From: CAG-533 sp964589375
Lineage (GTDB): Bacteria; Bacillota_I; Bacilli_A; RF39; UBA660
Direction of reading: 5' to 3'
Assembly: GCA_964589375.1 (NCBI GenBank)
Contig: CAZPSA010000004.1
Location: 1 to 42,028, forward strand
DNA length: 42,028 bases
Shown here one piece after another: positions 1 to 8,496 of the stretch (its first letter is position 1; each line of letters begins with the position of its first letter). The notes beneath the pieces were generated by a model. That model worked only from the letters and a program-made list of their open reading frames with translations. It searched no databases and was not told the DNA's origin. The position numbers were made by a program, and so were the translations under genes.

Positions 1-59
1 TTCCTCCATTTCTGACAAACAAATTGCTTAAGAAGATATTATATATGTTTTTTTTACTT

Positions 60-80
60 AGTGCACATTATTTGTGCACT
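60..80. repeat. Inverted repeat, 8-bp arms
   Basis: Perfect arms AGTGCACA and TGTGCACT are separated by TTATT. A run of T lies before the left arm and only two T (then C) follow the right arm, so it does not look like an intrinsic terminator in either direction. It may be an operator or a remnant of the upstream gene's 3' region. Confidence 0.45.
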
Positions 81-106
81 TTCAAAAATAATCAACACCT
101 AAAAAT

Positions 107-130
107 TGACTTATCATAAAGTCATTTTTT
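107..130 (+). terminator. Probable intrinsic terminator of the gene left of the window
   Basis: Stem TGACTT/AAGTCA with a six-base loop is followed by six T. The stem is short, so confidence is moderate. Confidence 0.4.
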
Positions 131-133
131 CTA

Positions 134-162
134 TTTAACTAAAATTCCATAAGTGATATAAT
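134..162 (+). promoter_or_regulatory. Promoter of mtaB, extended -10
   Basis: TATAAT at 157-162 is preceded by TGA, giving an extended -10. The -35 (TTTAAC, 134-139) is weak with a 17-nt spacer. An AGAGGTG ribosome site (176-182) follows. Confidence 0.5.
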
Positions 163-185
163 AATTTCAATAAAAGAGGTGCTAT

Positions 186-1448
186 ATGAAATTTTATATT
201 GAAACACTTGGTTGCAAAGTTAATACTTATGAAACCGGAGTAATAAAAAGTAATTTTATAAAAGAAAACTACCTAGAAGCAAATACCCTAGAAGAAGCAG
301 ATATAATCATAATAAATACTTGTTCAGTAACTAATCAAAGTGATGCTAAATCCCGCAAAGTAATTAGAAATGCTAAAAGACGCAATAAAGATGCCATCTT
401 AGTAGTATGTGGTTGTTCTAGTCAAAATCACCAAGAAAATTTATCTTCATTAGATATTGATATCTTAATTGGAAATAAAGACAAAACCCAAATAACTAGA
501 TTAGTAAAAGAATATCTTGAAAATAAAGAAAAAATAACATCTTTTTATGACATGCAAAATGTTCCCTTTGAAAATATGATAATTGATAATTATGAAGATA
601 GAACTAGAGCATTTATTAAAATTCAAGATGGTTGTAATAACTACTGTACTTACTGTATTATTCCATACTTAAGAGGTAATATTCGTCATAAAAAATTTGA
701 AGATGTTATAACGGAAGTTAATAATTTAACGGAAAAAGGATTTAAAGAAATAGTCCTAACTGGCATTCATACAGGGAGTTATCCTGACTTTACAAAATTA
801 GTTCATGAAATATCTAAAAATAATAAATTAGAAAGAATAAGAATAAGTAGTATTGAAATAACCGAGCTAGATGATGCATTTTTAGAAGAATTAAAATATA
901 ACCCTAAAATATGTAATCATCTCCACGTACCAATTCAAAGTGGTTCTGATAATGTATTAAAAATGATGAATAGAAAATATAATATTAATGAATATAAAAA
1001 TAAAATAGAAAAAATTAGAAATATAAGACCAGATATTAATATTACAACTGACTTAATAGTAGGATTTCCTACCGAAAGTAGTGAAGACTTTATAGAAACA
1101 ATAAATAATATAAACGATATCAAATTTGGTAAAATTCATGTTTTTCCTTTTTCCAAAAGAGATAAAACAGCAGCTGCGAAAATGAAAAATATTGTTAGTG
1201 ATATTGAAAAGAAAAATAGAACTCACATGATGTTAGAAATATCTGATAAATTAGAAAATGAATATTATAATAAATTTATAGGTCAAAAATTAAATGTTTT
1301 AATTGAAGAAAAAGATGGCGAATATTCCATCGGTCATACTAGTAATTATATAAAAGTCTATGTTAAAGGGGAATTATTACATAATGAAAATTATAATATA
1401 CTAATAGATAGAGTTGAAAAAACCAAAGTTTATGGTATTCTTTTATAA
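186..1448 (+). CDS. mtaB: tRNA N6-threonylcarbamoyladenosine methylthiotransferase MtaB
   Basis: Radical SAM methylthiotransferase that adds a methylthio group to t6A at position 37 of ANN-decoding tRNAs, giving ms2t6A. The N-terminal domain shows the cluster cysteines in LGCKVN (C10), NTCSVT (C46) and VCGCSS. The radical SAM motif CNNYCTYC gives C150, C154 and C157, and a short C-terminal stretch would form the TRAM domain. The GCKVN signature and the length of 420 residues fit the MtaB/YqeV branch rather than MiaB or RimO. The ATG is preceded by AGAGGTG at good spacing and by its own extended -10 promoter. In many Firmicutes this gene sits near dnaJ/prmA/rsmE; that side lies outside the window. 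Family assignment is firm from motifs. Confidence 0.93.
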   Translation: MKFYIETLGCKVNTYETGVIKSNFIKENYLEANTLEEADIIIINTCSVTNQSDAKSRKVIRNAKRRNKDAILVVCGCSSQNHQENLSSLDIDILIGNKDKTQITRLVKEYLENKEKITSFYDMQNVPFENMIIDNYEDRTRAFIKIQDGCNNYCTYCIIPYLRGNIRHKKFEDVITEVNNLTEKGFKEIVLTGIHTGSYPDFTKLVHEISKNNKLERIRISSIEITELDDAFLEELKYNPKICNHLHVPIQSGSDNVLKMMNRKYNINEYKNKIEKIRNIRPDINITTDLIVGFPTESSEDFIETINNINDIKFGKIHVFPFSKRDKTAAAKMKNIVSDIEKKNRTHMMLEISDKLENEYYNKFIGQKLNVLIEEKDGEYSIGHTSNYIKVYVKGELLHNENYNILIDRVEKTKVYGILL

Positions 1449-1459
1449 CTCGTTAATAT

Positions 1460-1487
1460 TTGCTTTTTTAAAAAAATATATTATAAT
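1460..1487 (+). promoter_or_regulatory. Promoter of the 363-residue hypothetical gene
   Basis: TTGCTT (1460-1465), 16-nt spacer, TATAAT (1482-1487). A small hairpin CTAGTT/AACTAG follows in the short leader. Confidence 0.55.
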
Positions 1488-1534
1488 AACAAATACCTAG
1501 TTATTTAGAACTAGCAAAAGAAACAGGAGATATT

Positions 1535-2626
1535 ATGAGATATAATAAAATGATGCATAAGGAGTATTTAGGGGCTAGAGATAATTTAGAAAAAAGAGGA
1601 ATTAGATTTAATGAAAAAATGCAGGATTTTGAAGTGGATCCTATAGTTTTAGCTGACAAAAAAGTTAAAAGAAAAATAGAAAAAAGTTCAAGAGAATACT
1701 TAAAAAGTAAAGGCATTAAAACCCCTCAACTAGTATTTAATCTAAATGATGCTTCTTTTAACAATCATTATTCTGCCGTAACATTTATCCCAACTGGTTC
1801 TTATTTAGTTGGTGTTCATAAAGTTAAACTATCAACTCCCGAAAATATTATGAAATATGATATACCAAGTACGTTTAATTTAGTATTTTATGATGACGGT
1901 AGAATAATTTATGAAAAATCATTTAATGAAAATATCTATGGACATAGTTATTACGTATCATTTTTAAACTTAAGAGATAATGTATATAGTTTAAAAATTG
2001 CAAGAGAAGATAGGAAAACATCACTTCTAGTAAGAAGCCCTTTAGGAATAACTACATCAATTGATAATATGACTGTAATGGTAAAAAAGGATGGTACTAA
2101 AAAATGTAAAACTAAAGGTGGAGATAATAAATTTGGCTATGAATTAGAGGCCGAAACTAATGAAGATAATATTATTACATCATTAAAACTACAATTAATC
2201 TTAAAAGGAGTAGTATACGATATTCAAATATTTAATAATAATCTTTCTATGGGAATTACTAGATATGATACATACAGAGATATTATTAATAATAAAGAAG
2301 AATTAAAACAATTATATGATGCTTTTTCTTTAGCACTTGAAAAAATAGAAAAAGGAAGAAAAAGTGATTATTCCATCTTCTTATTAAGAAAATTAATCTT
2401 TGCTATATTTGAATTAGTCGTCCATAAACAAAGTATTACTGAAAGTCCAATTACCTTACCACTAATAGATGAACTTCAAAAAGAAGTACTAGAAGATGCA
2501 TCTCATGTTAAAAATACAATGCCTTTAAATAGAATGCAAGACGTAATTACCGATACTACTAGAATATTAAATAAGAAAAAAGGTGCTCCTATAATAATAG
2601 AACCACTGTCAAATGATGAAAAATAG
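1535..2626 (+). CDS. Conserved-looking hypothetical protein, 363 residues
   Basis: No family is recognised. The protein has no signal peptide or membrane segment. Its N-terminus (about 1-60) is rich in lysine and arginine; a middle part (about 70-240) has alternating hydrophobic and polar residues suggesting beta strands; the C-terminal third is helical. The gene has its own promoter, an AGGAGA ribosome site six bases before the ATG, and a terminator formed partly by its last codons, so it is a monocistronic unit. Composition and codon use match the neighbours. Nothing in the sequence indicates a function; a cytoplasmic location is the only supported inference. Confidence 0.7.
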   Translation: MRYNKMMHKEYLGARDNLEKRGIRFNEKMQDFEVDPIVLADKKVKRKIEKSSREYLKSKGIKTPQLVFNLNDASFNNHYSAVTFIPTGSYLVGVHKVKLSTPENIMKYDIPSTFNLVFYDDGRIIYEKSFNENIYGHSYYVSFLNLRDNVYSLKIAREDRKTSLLVRSPLGITTSIDNMTVMVKKDGTKKCKTKGGDNKFGYELEAETNEDNIITSLKLQLILKGVVYDIQIFNNNLSMGITRYDTYRDIINNKEELKQLYDAFSLALEKIEKGRKSDYSIFLLRKLIFAIFELVVHKQSITESPITLPLIDELQKEVLEDASHVKNTMPLNRMQDVITDTTRILNKKKGAPIIIEPLSNDEK

Positions 2627-2651
2627 GACTTTAAAATAGTCTTATTTTTTT
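2622..2651 (+). terminator. Intrinsic terminator overlapping a stop codon
   Basis: Nine-base-pair stem AATAGGACT/AGTCTTATT (one G-T pair), seven-base loop, then five or more T. The TAG stop of the 363-residue gene lies inside the left arm. Confidence 0.8.
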
Positions 2652-2675
2652 ATATAATTAATATAGGTGAAAGTC

Positions 2676-3017
2676 ATGAAAAATATTATGGATTTTAGTT
2701 ATTTAAATGGTCATGGAAGGTTCTTTTATATTAATTATAAAAAACTATTTAAACCAAAAGATTATATTAAAATTACTAGCTATGATTATAATAATAATTA
2801 TCCATTATGGGCTTCTTATGATTACTTTATAGATAATGCAATTAAAAACGGAAATTTAGATTATTCTCTTAAACAACCAATAAATACTTTAATCGGGGAA
2901 AAGACCTCTTTTAATGATAAAGAATTAATAACAAAAATAAATAATAAATATTTAGAAACAATTAACTATATCCAAAATAATACTAACTATGTATATGGAC
3001 TTGATTTTATAAAGTAA
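2676..3017 (+). CDS. Small hypothetical protein, 113 residues
   Basis: Unrecognised, tyrosine- and asparagine-rich soluble protein with no membrane segment or signal peptide. A GTG lies upstream in frame at 2667, but it falls inside the AGGTGA ribosome site (2665-2670), which is correctly spaced for the ATG at 2676, so I start there. It sits between a terminator and recD2, 54 bases before recD2, and may share a transcript with it. Motifs such as DFSYLNGHG near the N-terminus and YVYGLDFIK at the end give no family clue. Confidence 0.55.
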   Translation: MKNIMDFSYLNGHGRFFYINYKKLFKPKDYIKITSYDYNNNYPLWASYDYFIDNAIKNGNLDYSLKQPINTLIGEKTSFNDKELITKINNKYLETINYIQNNTNYVYGLDFIK

Positions 3018-3071
3018 TTATTTATATAAAAACTAAAGACAAATAGGAGTTTATTTGATAAAATACAAATT

Positions 3072-5270
3072 ATGGGTTATGTAAAAGGTAAATTTAAAAA
3101 TACTATATTTGAAACAGAAACCGGCTATAAAGTTGGTCTTTTTAAAGTTAATGAAACAGATTTAGACGATATTAACAATAATAAGACAATAACTTATACT
3201 GGTTATTTTGCAAATGATGTTAATAAAGAAGAAGTCTTTATTTTATATGGTGATTATATTTTTCATAATAGATATGGCTATCAACTTAATGTAAAAAATT
3301 ATGAAAAAAATAAACCTGAAGGTAAAGAAGCAATTATTGAATTTTTAACAAGTTCTTTTGTAAAAGGTTGTGGCGAAAAATTAGCTCAATCAATATATGA
3401 TACATTTAAAGATGATACGTTAAATAAAATAAAAGAAAATGAAAATAACTTATTTTTAGTACCTAAAATGACTGAAAAAAAAGCTCGAAGTATTTACAAC
3501 TCAGTAGTTAAATACTTTGCTGCAGATGAGGAAATCTTAGCTTTAAAAGAAATGGGTTTTTCCGTTAAAGAAACTATGAACTTAATGAATTCTTATGGTA
3601 AAAAAATAATGGATATTATTAATGATAATATTTATCTACTAAATGATTTAATTGATTTTAAAAAGATAGATAGTATATTTTTAAAAAATAATGATCCGTT
3701 AGATCCTAGAAGAATTAAAGCTTGTATAGTATCAGCAATGAAAGAATTATCTTTTTCTTTAGGTGATATTTATTTATATGAAGAAGAAATTTTAGATGCT
3801 TTAGCACGAAACTATAACATTCATACTGATATAAGTAATTATTTAAAAATTTTAGTTAAAGAAAAACAATTAATGAAACAAGACAATAACTATTATTTAA
3901 TGACAGACTATTTAGATGAATTATATAATGTAACCGCAATTACCGAACTAAGAAATGTAAGAAAACAAAAAATTAAAGATTTTAAAAGTAAAATTGAACA
4001 AGTTGAAAAAGAATTTAATATAAGCTATAACAAAGAACAAAAAGAAGCAATTCGTGAAGCTTTATCAAATAGTATAAGTATTATAACTGGAGGTCCTGGT
4101 ACAGGAAAAACTACGATTGTTAAAGGGATAATTAGGATGTATGCCTTAATTCATAATATAAGTCCGCAAAATATAAATAAAGAAATATGCTTACTAGCAC
4201 CTACTGGAAGAGCTGCTAAAAGAATGAGTGAAACGTGTAAACTTCCTGCAAGTACTATCCATCGTTTTTTAAAATGGGATAAAGAAAATAATATATTTGG
4301 TATAAATGAATTAAATCCCATCCATTACAATCTATTTATAATAGATGAAACTTCAATGTTAGATAACCATTTACTAGCTTCATTTTTTAAAGGAATTACA
4401 TTAAATACTCAAATAATATTTGTTGGGGATAACCACCAGCTTCCCTCAGTTGGACCTGGATTAGTTTTAAGTGATATGATTAATTCTGGTATATCTCATA
4501 TTAAATTAGAAAGTATTTATCGCCAAAGTGAAAATTCATTTATTCCATTTCTAGCTAAAAATATTAAAGATGTAAATACTTTAGAAGATTTTAATATTAA
4601 AACTGATGATTATAGTTTTATAGTATGTCCCAATAGTCAAATAAAAGATTTAATAAGCCAAATTATTGAAAAGATGCAAAACAAAAAAATTAGTTTAAAT
4701 CAAATTCAAGTACTAGCTCCTATGTATAAAGGAGAAAATGGAATTGATAATTTAAATATTTTGCTTCAAGATATATTTAATCCTCCAGATATTAATAAAG
4801 AAGAAGCTAAAATTGGGACAATTACGTATAGAGTAGGAGATAAAATATTAAATCTAGTAAATGATATCGATAATAATATTTATAACGGAGATATTGGCTA
4901 TATTAAAGAAATAAATTTAAAATCAAAAACTGATTTTATTTTAATAGATTATGATGGTAGAACAATTAGTTATAAAAAAGAGGATTTATTAAGTATTACT
5001 CATGCCTTTGCTATGAGCATTCATAAATCTCAAGGTTCGGAGTTTGAACACGTAATTATGCCTATTAGTAACAGTTATAATCGAATGCTTTATAATAAGT
5101 TATTATATACAGGAGTTTCTCGGGCAAAGAAAAGTTTAATATTAATTGGTTCATATGATGCATTTATTAAGTCCATTAATAATAATTATAGTTATGAAAG
5201 AAAAACTACATTAAAACAAAAATTAATGAATAATTTTAAGAATAATGGGGAAAATAATGATGAGGTGTAA
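3072..5270 (+). CDS. recD2: RecD2-type ATP-dependent 5'-3' DNA helicase
   Basis: Superfamily 1B helicase of the RecD2/YrrC type, acting in DNA repair without RecBC. The N-terminal OB-like part resembles the start of the family (GYKVGLFKV). Helix-hairpin-helix material lies at about 95-115 (FVKGCGEKLAQSIYDTF). Walker A GGPGTGKTT is at about 340, motif II IDETSM at about 424, and the C-terminal SH3/UvrD-like part has AMSIHKSQGSEF (about 644) and YTGVSRAKK (about 680). The length of 732 fits. The start is less certain: the best ribosome site (AGGAG, 3045-3049) is over 20 bases upstream and better placed for a TTG at 3055 that opens a short out-of-frame reading frame ending at 3084. Confidence 0.92.
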   Translation: MGYVKGKFKNTIFETETGYKVGLFKVNETDLDDINNNKTITYTGYFANDVNKEEVFILYGDYIFHNRYGYQLNVKNYEKNKPEGKEAIIEFLTSSFVKGCGEKLAQSIYDTFKDDTLNKIKENENNLFLVPKMTEKKARSIYNSVVKYFAADEEILALKEMGFSVKETMNLMNSYGKKIMDIINDNIYLLNDLIDFKKIDSIFLKNNDPLDPRRIKACIVSAMKELSFSLGDIYLYEEEILDALARNYNIHTDISNYLKILVKEKQLMKQDNNYYLMTDYLDELYNVTAITELRNVRKQKIKDFKSKIEQVEKEFNISYNKEQKEAIREALSNSISIITGGPGTGKTTIVKGIIRMYALIHNISPQNINKEICLLAPTGRAAKRMSETCKLPASTIHRFLKWDKENNIFGINELNPIHYNLFIIDETSMLDNHLLASFFKGITLNTQIIFVGDNHQLPSVGPGLVLSDMINSGISHIKLESIYRQSENSFIPFLAKNIKDVNTLEDFNIKTDDYSFIVCPNSQIKDLISQIIEKMQNKKISLNQIQVLAPMYKGENGIDNLNILLQDIFNPPDINKEEAKIGTITYRVGDKILNLVNDIDNNIYNGDIGYIKEINLKSKTDFILIDYDGRTISYKKEDLLSITHAFAMSIHKSQGSEFEHVIMPISNSYNRMLYNKLLYTGVSRAKKSLILIGSYDAFIKSINNNYSYERKTTLKQKLMNNFKNNGENNDEV

Positions 5271-5271
5271 A

Positions 5272-5412
5272 ATGAAAGATACAATGTTATTAATGGTTGG
5301 CGCTGCTGCTGGTATTGGTTTATATATGGGAGCAAGTAATATGGCCAAAGATAAAAAACTAAAAAAGAAGATGAGTAATTTAGCAACTAGTGCTTCTGAT
5401 CTTCTAAAATAA
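5272..5412 (+). CDS. Small single-span membrane protein, 46 residues
   Basis: Starts one base after the recD2 stop, with GAGGTG four to five bases before the ATG, so translation is probably coupled to recD2. The product has one hydrophobic, glycine/alanine-rich segment (about 5-24, MLLMVGAAAGIGLYMGAS) followed by a lysine-rich stretch (DKKLKKKM) and an amphipathic tail, so a cytoplasmic C-terminus is expected. It resembles small YtxH-like or stress-type membrane peptides only in general architecture; no function is claimed. A strong terminator begins at its stop codon. Confidence 0.65.
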   Translation: MKDTMLLMVGAAAGIGLYMGASNMAKDKKLKKKMSNLATSASDLLK

Positions 5413-5439
5413 TGCTAAAAGAAATTTTGGCATTTTTTT
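5411..5439 (+). terminator. Strong intrinsic terminator after recD2 unit
   Basis: Ten-base-pair stem AATGCTAAAA/TTTTGGCATT closed by a GAAA tetraloop and followed by five T. Confidence 0.9.
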
Positions 5440-5465
5440 ATGCGAAATAGTTGAATTTTTTTAAT

Positions 5466-5493
5466 TTGTTGTGGTATCATGGGTATGTATAAT
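5466..5493 (+). promoter_or_regulatory. Promoter of the first surface protein
   Basis: TTGTTG (5466-5471), 16-nt spacer, consensus TATAAT (5488-5493). An alternative pair (TTGAAT, TATCAT) overlaps upstream. AGGTGG then precedes the ATG. Confidence 0.55.
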
Positions 5494-5507
5494 ATAGGTG
5501 GTGCTAA

Positions 5508-7331
5508 ATGGAAAAAGTAAAGGGTTTTATAAAAAAAATTAACGAATGCTTAATGGCTAAAAGTAATAATAAAAGACTAACATATTTAGCTTGGGTAAGT
5601 GTACTAACTGTATTTTGTTTAATTTTAAATATTTCTTTTGGTTTATGGACTAGTAATTATGCTGGTGGTGGCGCCAATATAACAATTGATAATTTAAAAT
5701 ATAAAATGGTTATTAATGAAGTTAATTTAAATAGCACAGTAGGTGCTCTTTCTAATACAAGTACGATAATAGGCGACCGAATTCTTTTACTGAAAGCCGG
5801 AAAAACTGAAGAATTTAATGTTATTTTAAACTCTTTAAATAAAGTAGATACTAAATATGAGATTATTTATAAAGTATGCACTAATGTAAACTGTACAAGT
5901 TTTATTGATACTCCAAGTAATATTAATATAAGTTATGATGCAGATACCCCATATGTAAGAGGAACTTTAAAAGCTGAAAAAGCTCAATCTATAACTTTAT
6001 ACACTAGTAATAAATCAGATAAAGATTGTTATGTTTTAATAGATTTAAATGCTGGCTTTACTCACAACGAACTTGCCATAACCAATCAAATTAATTCTTC
6101 ATATTCAGGTAATGATGTAACTATTATTGCATATGTTGATGGGGAAGAAGTAACGGACTTTCCGACAAAAAGCAATTATATAATAACTTCTGAATGCGAA
6201 GTTAACGGTGCAATAGACAGTAATGTTATTGTTGCTGGGACATGGGTAAGCAATCATTGGAAGCTTACCGTTGATAATGTAACTAAATCAAAAACAGTAT
6301 GTAATGTTACATTTACGGAGATAACCACACCGGCTGGATGGACAGATGCAGCGACAGGCACGCTTTTAGCTGGAATAAAAGCAAATTACAGCACCCCATC
6401 TAATCCTCTAACAACTCCTGGTAAAGCCGTATCAACAAGTGATGAGGCAGTTATGGCGGCGACTGAAGACGATTACGGCATATCGTATTATTTTAGGGGA
6501 AATGTTCAAAATAATTACGTTGTTTTTGCCAATATGTGCTGGCGAATAGTCCGAATAACTGGAGATGGATCAATCAAACTGGTTCTTTACAATTACAACA
6601 GTACAGATTGTACAATAACAGGTGATGACTTAGCTTTTGCTAGATACAGCGGAACAACATATACCACAGCATTTAATACAAACAATAATGATAATGCTTA
6701 TGTTGGTTTTATGTATGGAACTGCTGGTGCAAGTACATATGAAAAAACGCATGAAAATACAAATAAAAGTACAATCCTAATCAATTTAGAAACATGGTAT
6801 AAAAGTAATATTGCATCATATGAAAGTAAACTTGCTGATACAATTTGGTGTAATGATAAAAGTACAAATTCGGGAACTGGCATTGGAACAGCCGTAACTA
6901 AATATGGTGGGGCAAATAGAACGGAAAAGGGAACGCCAAGTTTAATTTGTCCTGATGATAATAACGAGGGAAAACTATCAAAATTCACCGTTGAAGATAC
7001 GACCTATGGTAATGGTGACTTGGATTATAAAATTGGTTTATTAACTGTTGATGAAATAGTCTTTGCCGGATTAATGTATAAGGAAACTAATTCAAATTCA
7101 AATTATTTAAATGAAAATGTTAGTTCCAGTACTTATTGGTGGTCTTTGTCGCCGGATATATTAAGTTCTGCTAACGGGGCATTAGCGGCTAGGGTGTATG
7201 ATGGTAGTGTTACAGATTATATCAAATATGGTAGTACTTCCTATGGTCTTCGCCCAGCAATAAGCTTATTAAACTCTACGACAATTTCAGGTGGAAACGG
7301 AACAGCATCTGCTCCATTTGTAATAAGTTAA
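5508..7331 (+). CDS. Exported surface protein with DUF6273-like C-terminal domain
   Basis: 607 residues. A basic N-terminus is followed by one hydrophobic segment (about 24-46) that acts as signal or anchor. Residues about 47-190 resemble a TasA/camelysin-like beta region; residues about 275-607 form a cysteine-containing domain with WWSLSP and YGLRPAISL, the hallmark pattern of DUF6273-type extracellular domains (WWLRSP ... GVRPAL). No LPxTG anchor is visible. It is a paralogue of the protein at 30575-32434; the block around the NMCWRIVRITGDGSIKLVLY region is nearly identical even in DNA. G/C-rich codons (GCG, CGG, ACG) are commoner in the C-terminal domain than in neighbouring genes, suggesting a mobile cassette. 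Role probably adhesion or substrate binding outside the cell; this is inference. Confidence 0.75.
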   Translation: MEKVKGFIKKINECLMAKSNNKRLTYLAWVSVLTVFCLILNISFGLWTSNYAGGGANITIDNLKYKMVINEVNLNSTVGALSNTSTIIGDRILLLKAGKTEEFNVILNSLNKVDTKYEIIYKVCTNVNCTSFIDTPSNINISYDADTPYVRGTLKAEKAQSITLYTSNKSDKDCYVLIDLNAGFTHNELAITNQINSSYSGNDVTIIAYVDGEEVTDFPTKSNYIITSECEVNGAIDSNVIVAGTWVSNHWKLTVDNVTKSKTVCNVTFTEITTPAGWTDAATGTLLAGIKANYSTPSNPLTTPGKAVSTSDEAVMAATEDDYGISYYFRGNVQNNYVVFANMCWRIVRITGDGSIKLVLYNYNSTDCTITGDDLAFARYSGTTYTTAFNTNNNDNAYVGFMYGTAGASTYEKTHENTNKSTILINLETWYKSNIASYESKLADTIWCNDKSTNSGTGIGTAVTKYGGANRTEKGTPSLICPDDNNEGKLSKFTVEDTTYGNGDLDYKIGLLTVDEIVFAGLMYKETNSNSNYLNENVSSSTYWWSLSPDILSSANGALAARVYDGSVTDYIKYGSTSYGLRPAISLLNSTTISGGNGTASAPFVIS

Positions 7332-7437
7332 GGGTGGTAAACTAGGAGCTTGCAATCTAATAGACCTTTTTCAATTAACTGTGTCTAAGATAAAATTTTA
7401 CTAATTGATTGAAGGAGATTTTATTGTAATAAGTTAA
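7318..7437 (+). repeat. 14-bp direct repeat bracketing about 92 bp
   Basis: TTGTAATAAGTTAA occurs at 7318-7331, where it ends the surface-protein gene, and again at 7424-7437 just before its terminator. The intervening DNA contains an inverted pair TCAATTA/TAATTGA and a GAAGGAG ribosome-site-like motif. It looks like an insertion or duplication scar between the stop codon and the terminator; whether it is the end of an insertion sequence cannot be told. Confidence 0.5.
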
Positions 7438-7459
7438 TGGTGATTACTCACCATTTTTT
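7436..7459 (+). terminator. Intrinsic terminator of the first surface-protein gene
   Basis: Eight-base-pair stem AATGGTGA/TCACCATT with a TTAC loop and a following T run. Confidence 0.85.
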
Positions 7460-7515
7460 CGTGCCCAAAACCTTATTTCACGCATAAATCACTCTAATTT
7501 CATCAAAATATAAAT

Positions 7516-8496
7516 ATGATAAAAAAGTTAAAAGTAAATAAATTATATAAGTTAGCGTTAATTCTCGTAAATGCCTTACTATTTTTAGAAATAATAAGAA
7601 AATGCTCCTTAGTTGGTTTTTGCTGCACTATAATTAATTTAATATCGCCATTATTCTTTGGCTTTGCTCTAGCGTGGCTCTTAAAACCAATCATGCTAAA
7701 ACTAAATAAAAAATTAAACCTTACCATAAGTGCCGCTTTAACATATGCAATTTTTCTTATTATTGCTAGTTTCTTAATTTATATCTTAGTACCAATAATA
7801 ATAAATGAAATTAAAAACATGATCCCAAGTTTAATTAACTTTTACCATAAATTGCCGCCTAAAATTATAGATAAAATAAACATAAGCGAAGTAGGGAAGA
7901 AAGCTATAATAATTTTAAATAATTATGCCTTAAACGTAAAAAATATTATCTTAAATATCTTTTATAGTGTTTTTATTTCATATTATTTTCTATTAAGTCA
8001 TAAAAAAGTTAGCTCTTTTTTGGCTAAATATATCCCAAGATCTTTATTAAAAGAAATTAGCTCTGATTTAAGAATATTTGTAAAAGGAACCCTACTTGAT
8101 ACATTAATTTTATTTATTATGGCTATAATAAGTTTATATTTAGTTAAAATGCCATATGCTTTTCTCTTTGCTTTAATTATCTCCTTAACTAACGTTATTC
8201 CCTTTGTTGGACCATATATTGGAGCTATTCCTACTGTTTTTGTAGCACTTTCTGTAAATACATCTTTAGCCATAACTGTCTTTGTAATTGTCATTATATT
8301 ACAGTTTGTTGAAAGTAATTTTATTCACCCTTATATAATGAGTAAAACCTTAAAAATAAATCCAATCATCATTATAATTGGACTTATTGTATTTGGCCAT
8401 TTCTTTGGAATAATAGGTATGCTTATTAGTACACCATTAGTTAGCATTATTAAAAGATTATCTTCTTATTTTATTAAGAAAGCTCAGAATAAATAG
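7516..8496 (+). CDS. AI-2E family (UPF0118) membrane permease
   Basis: Polytopic membrane protein of 326 residues. Hydrophobic segments lie near 10-30, 34-56 and 65-90; a soluble loop region follows (about 95-200); further segments occupy about 200-320. The segment SLTNVIPFVGPYIGAIPTV near 230-250 and the IHPYIMSKTLKINPI stretch near 275 are characteristic of the AI-2E/PerM family, whose members are proposed exporters or Na+/H+ antiporters. Substrate cannot be inferred. No convincing Shine-Dalgarno sequence precedes the ATG. The 3' end overlaps the convergent transglutaminase-like gene by 23 bases, and no terminator separates them. Confidence 0.85.
   Translation: MIKKLKVNKLYKLALILVNALLFLEIIRKCSLVGFCCTIINLISPLFFGFALAWLLKPIMLKLNKKLNLTISAALTYAIFLIIASFLIYILVPIIINEIKNMIPSLINFYHKLPPKIIDKINISEVGKKAIIILNNYALNVKNIILNIFYSVFISYYFLLSHKKVSSFLAKYIPRSLLKEISSDLRIFVKGTLLDTLILFIMAIISLYLVKMPYAFLFALIISLTNVIPFVGPYIGAIPTVFVALSVNTSLAITVFVIVIILQFVESNFIHPYIMSKTLKINPIIIIIGLIVFGHFFGIIGMLISTPLVSIIKRLSSYFIKKAQNK

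Noticed and set aside
60..80. Inverted repeat as an intrinsic terminator
   Set aside because: The right arm is followed by only two T before a C and the left side has T rather than A, so neither strand gives stem plus T run.
6698..6988. Minus-strand open frame of 96 codons in the first surface gene
   Set aside because: It is fully inside a well-supported gene on the other strand, has no ribosome site or recognisable domain, and reflects codon bias.
7332..7423. Remnant insertion-sequence end
   Set aside because: No transposase residue or paired terminal repeat is visible; only a direct repeat and weak inverted pair remain, so it is listed as a repeat.
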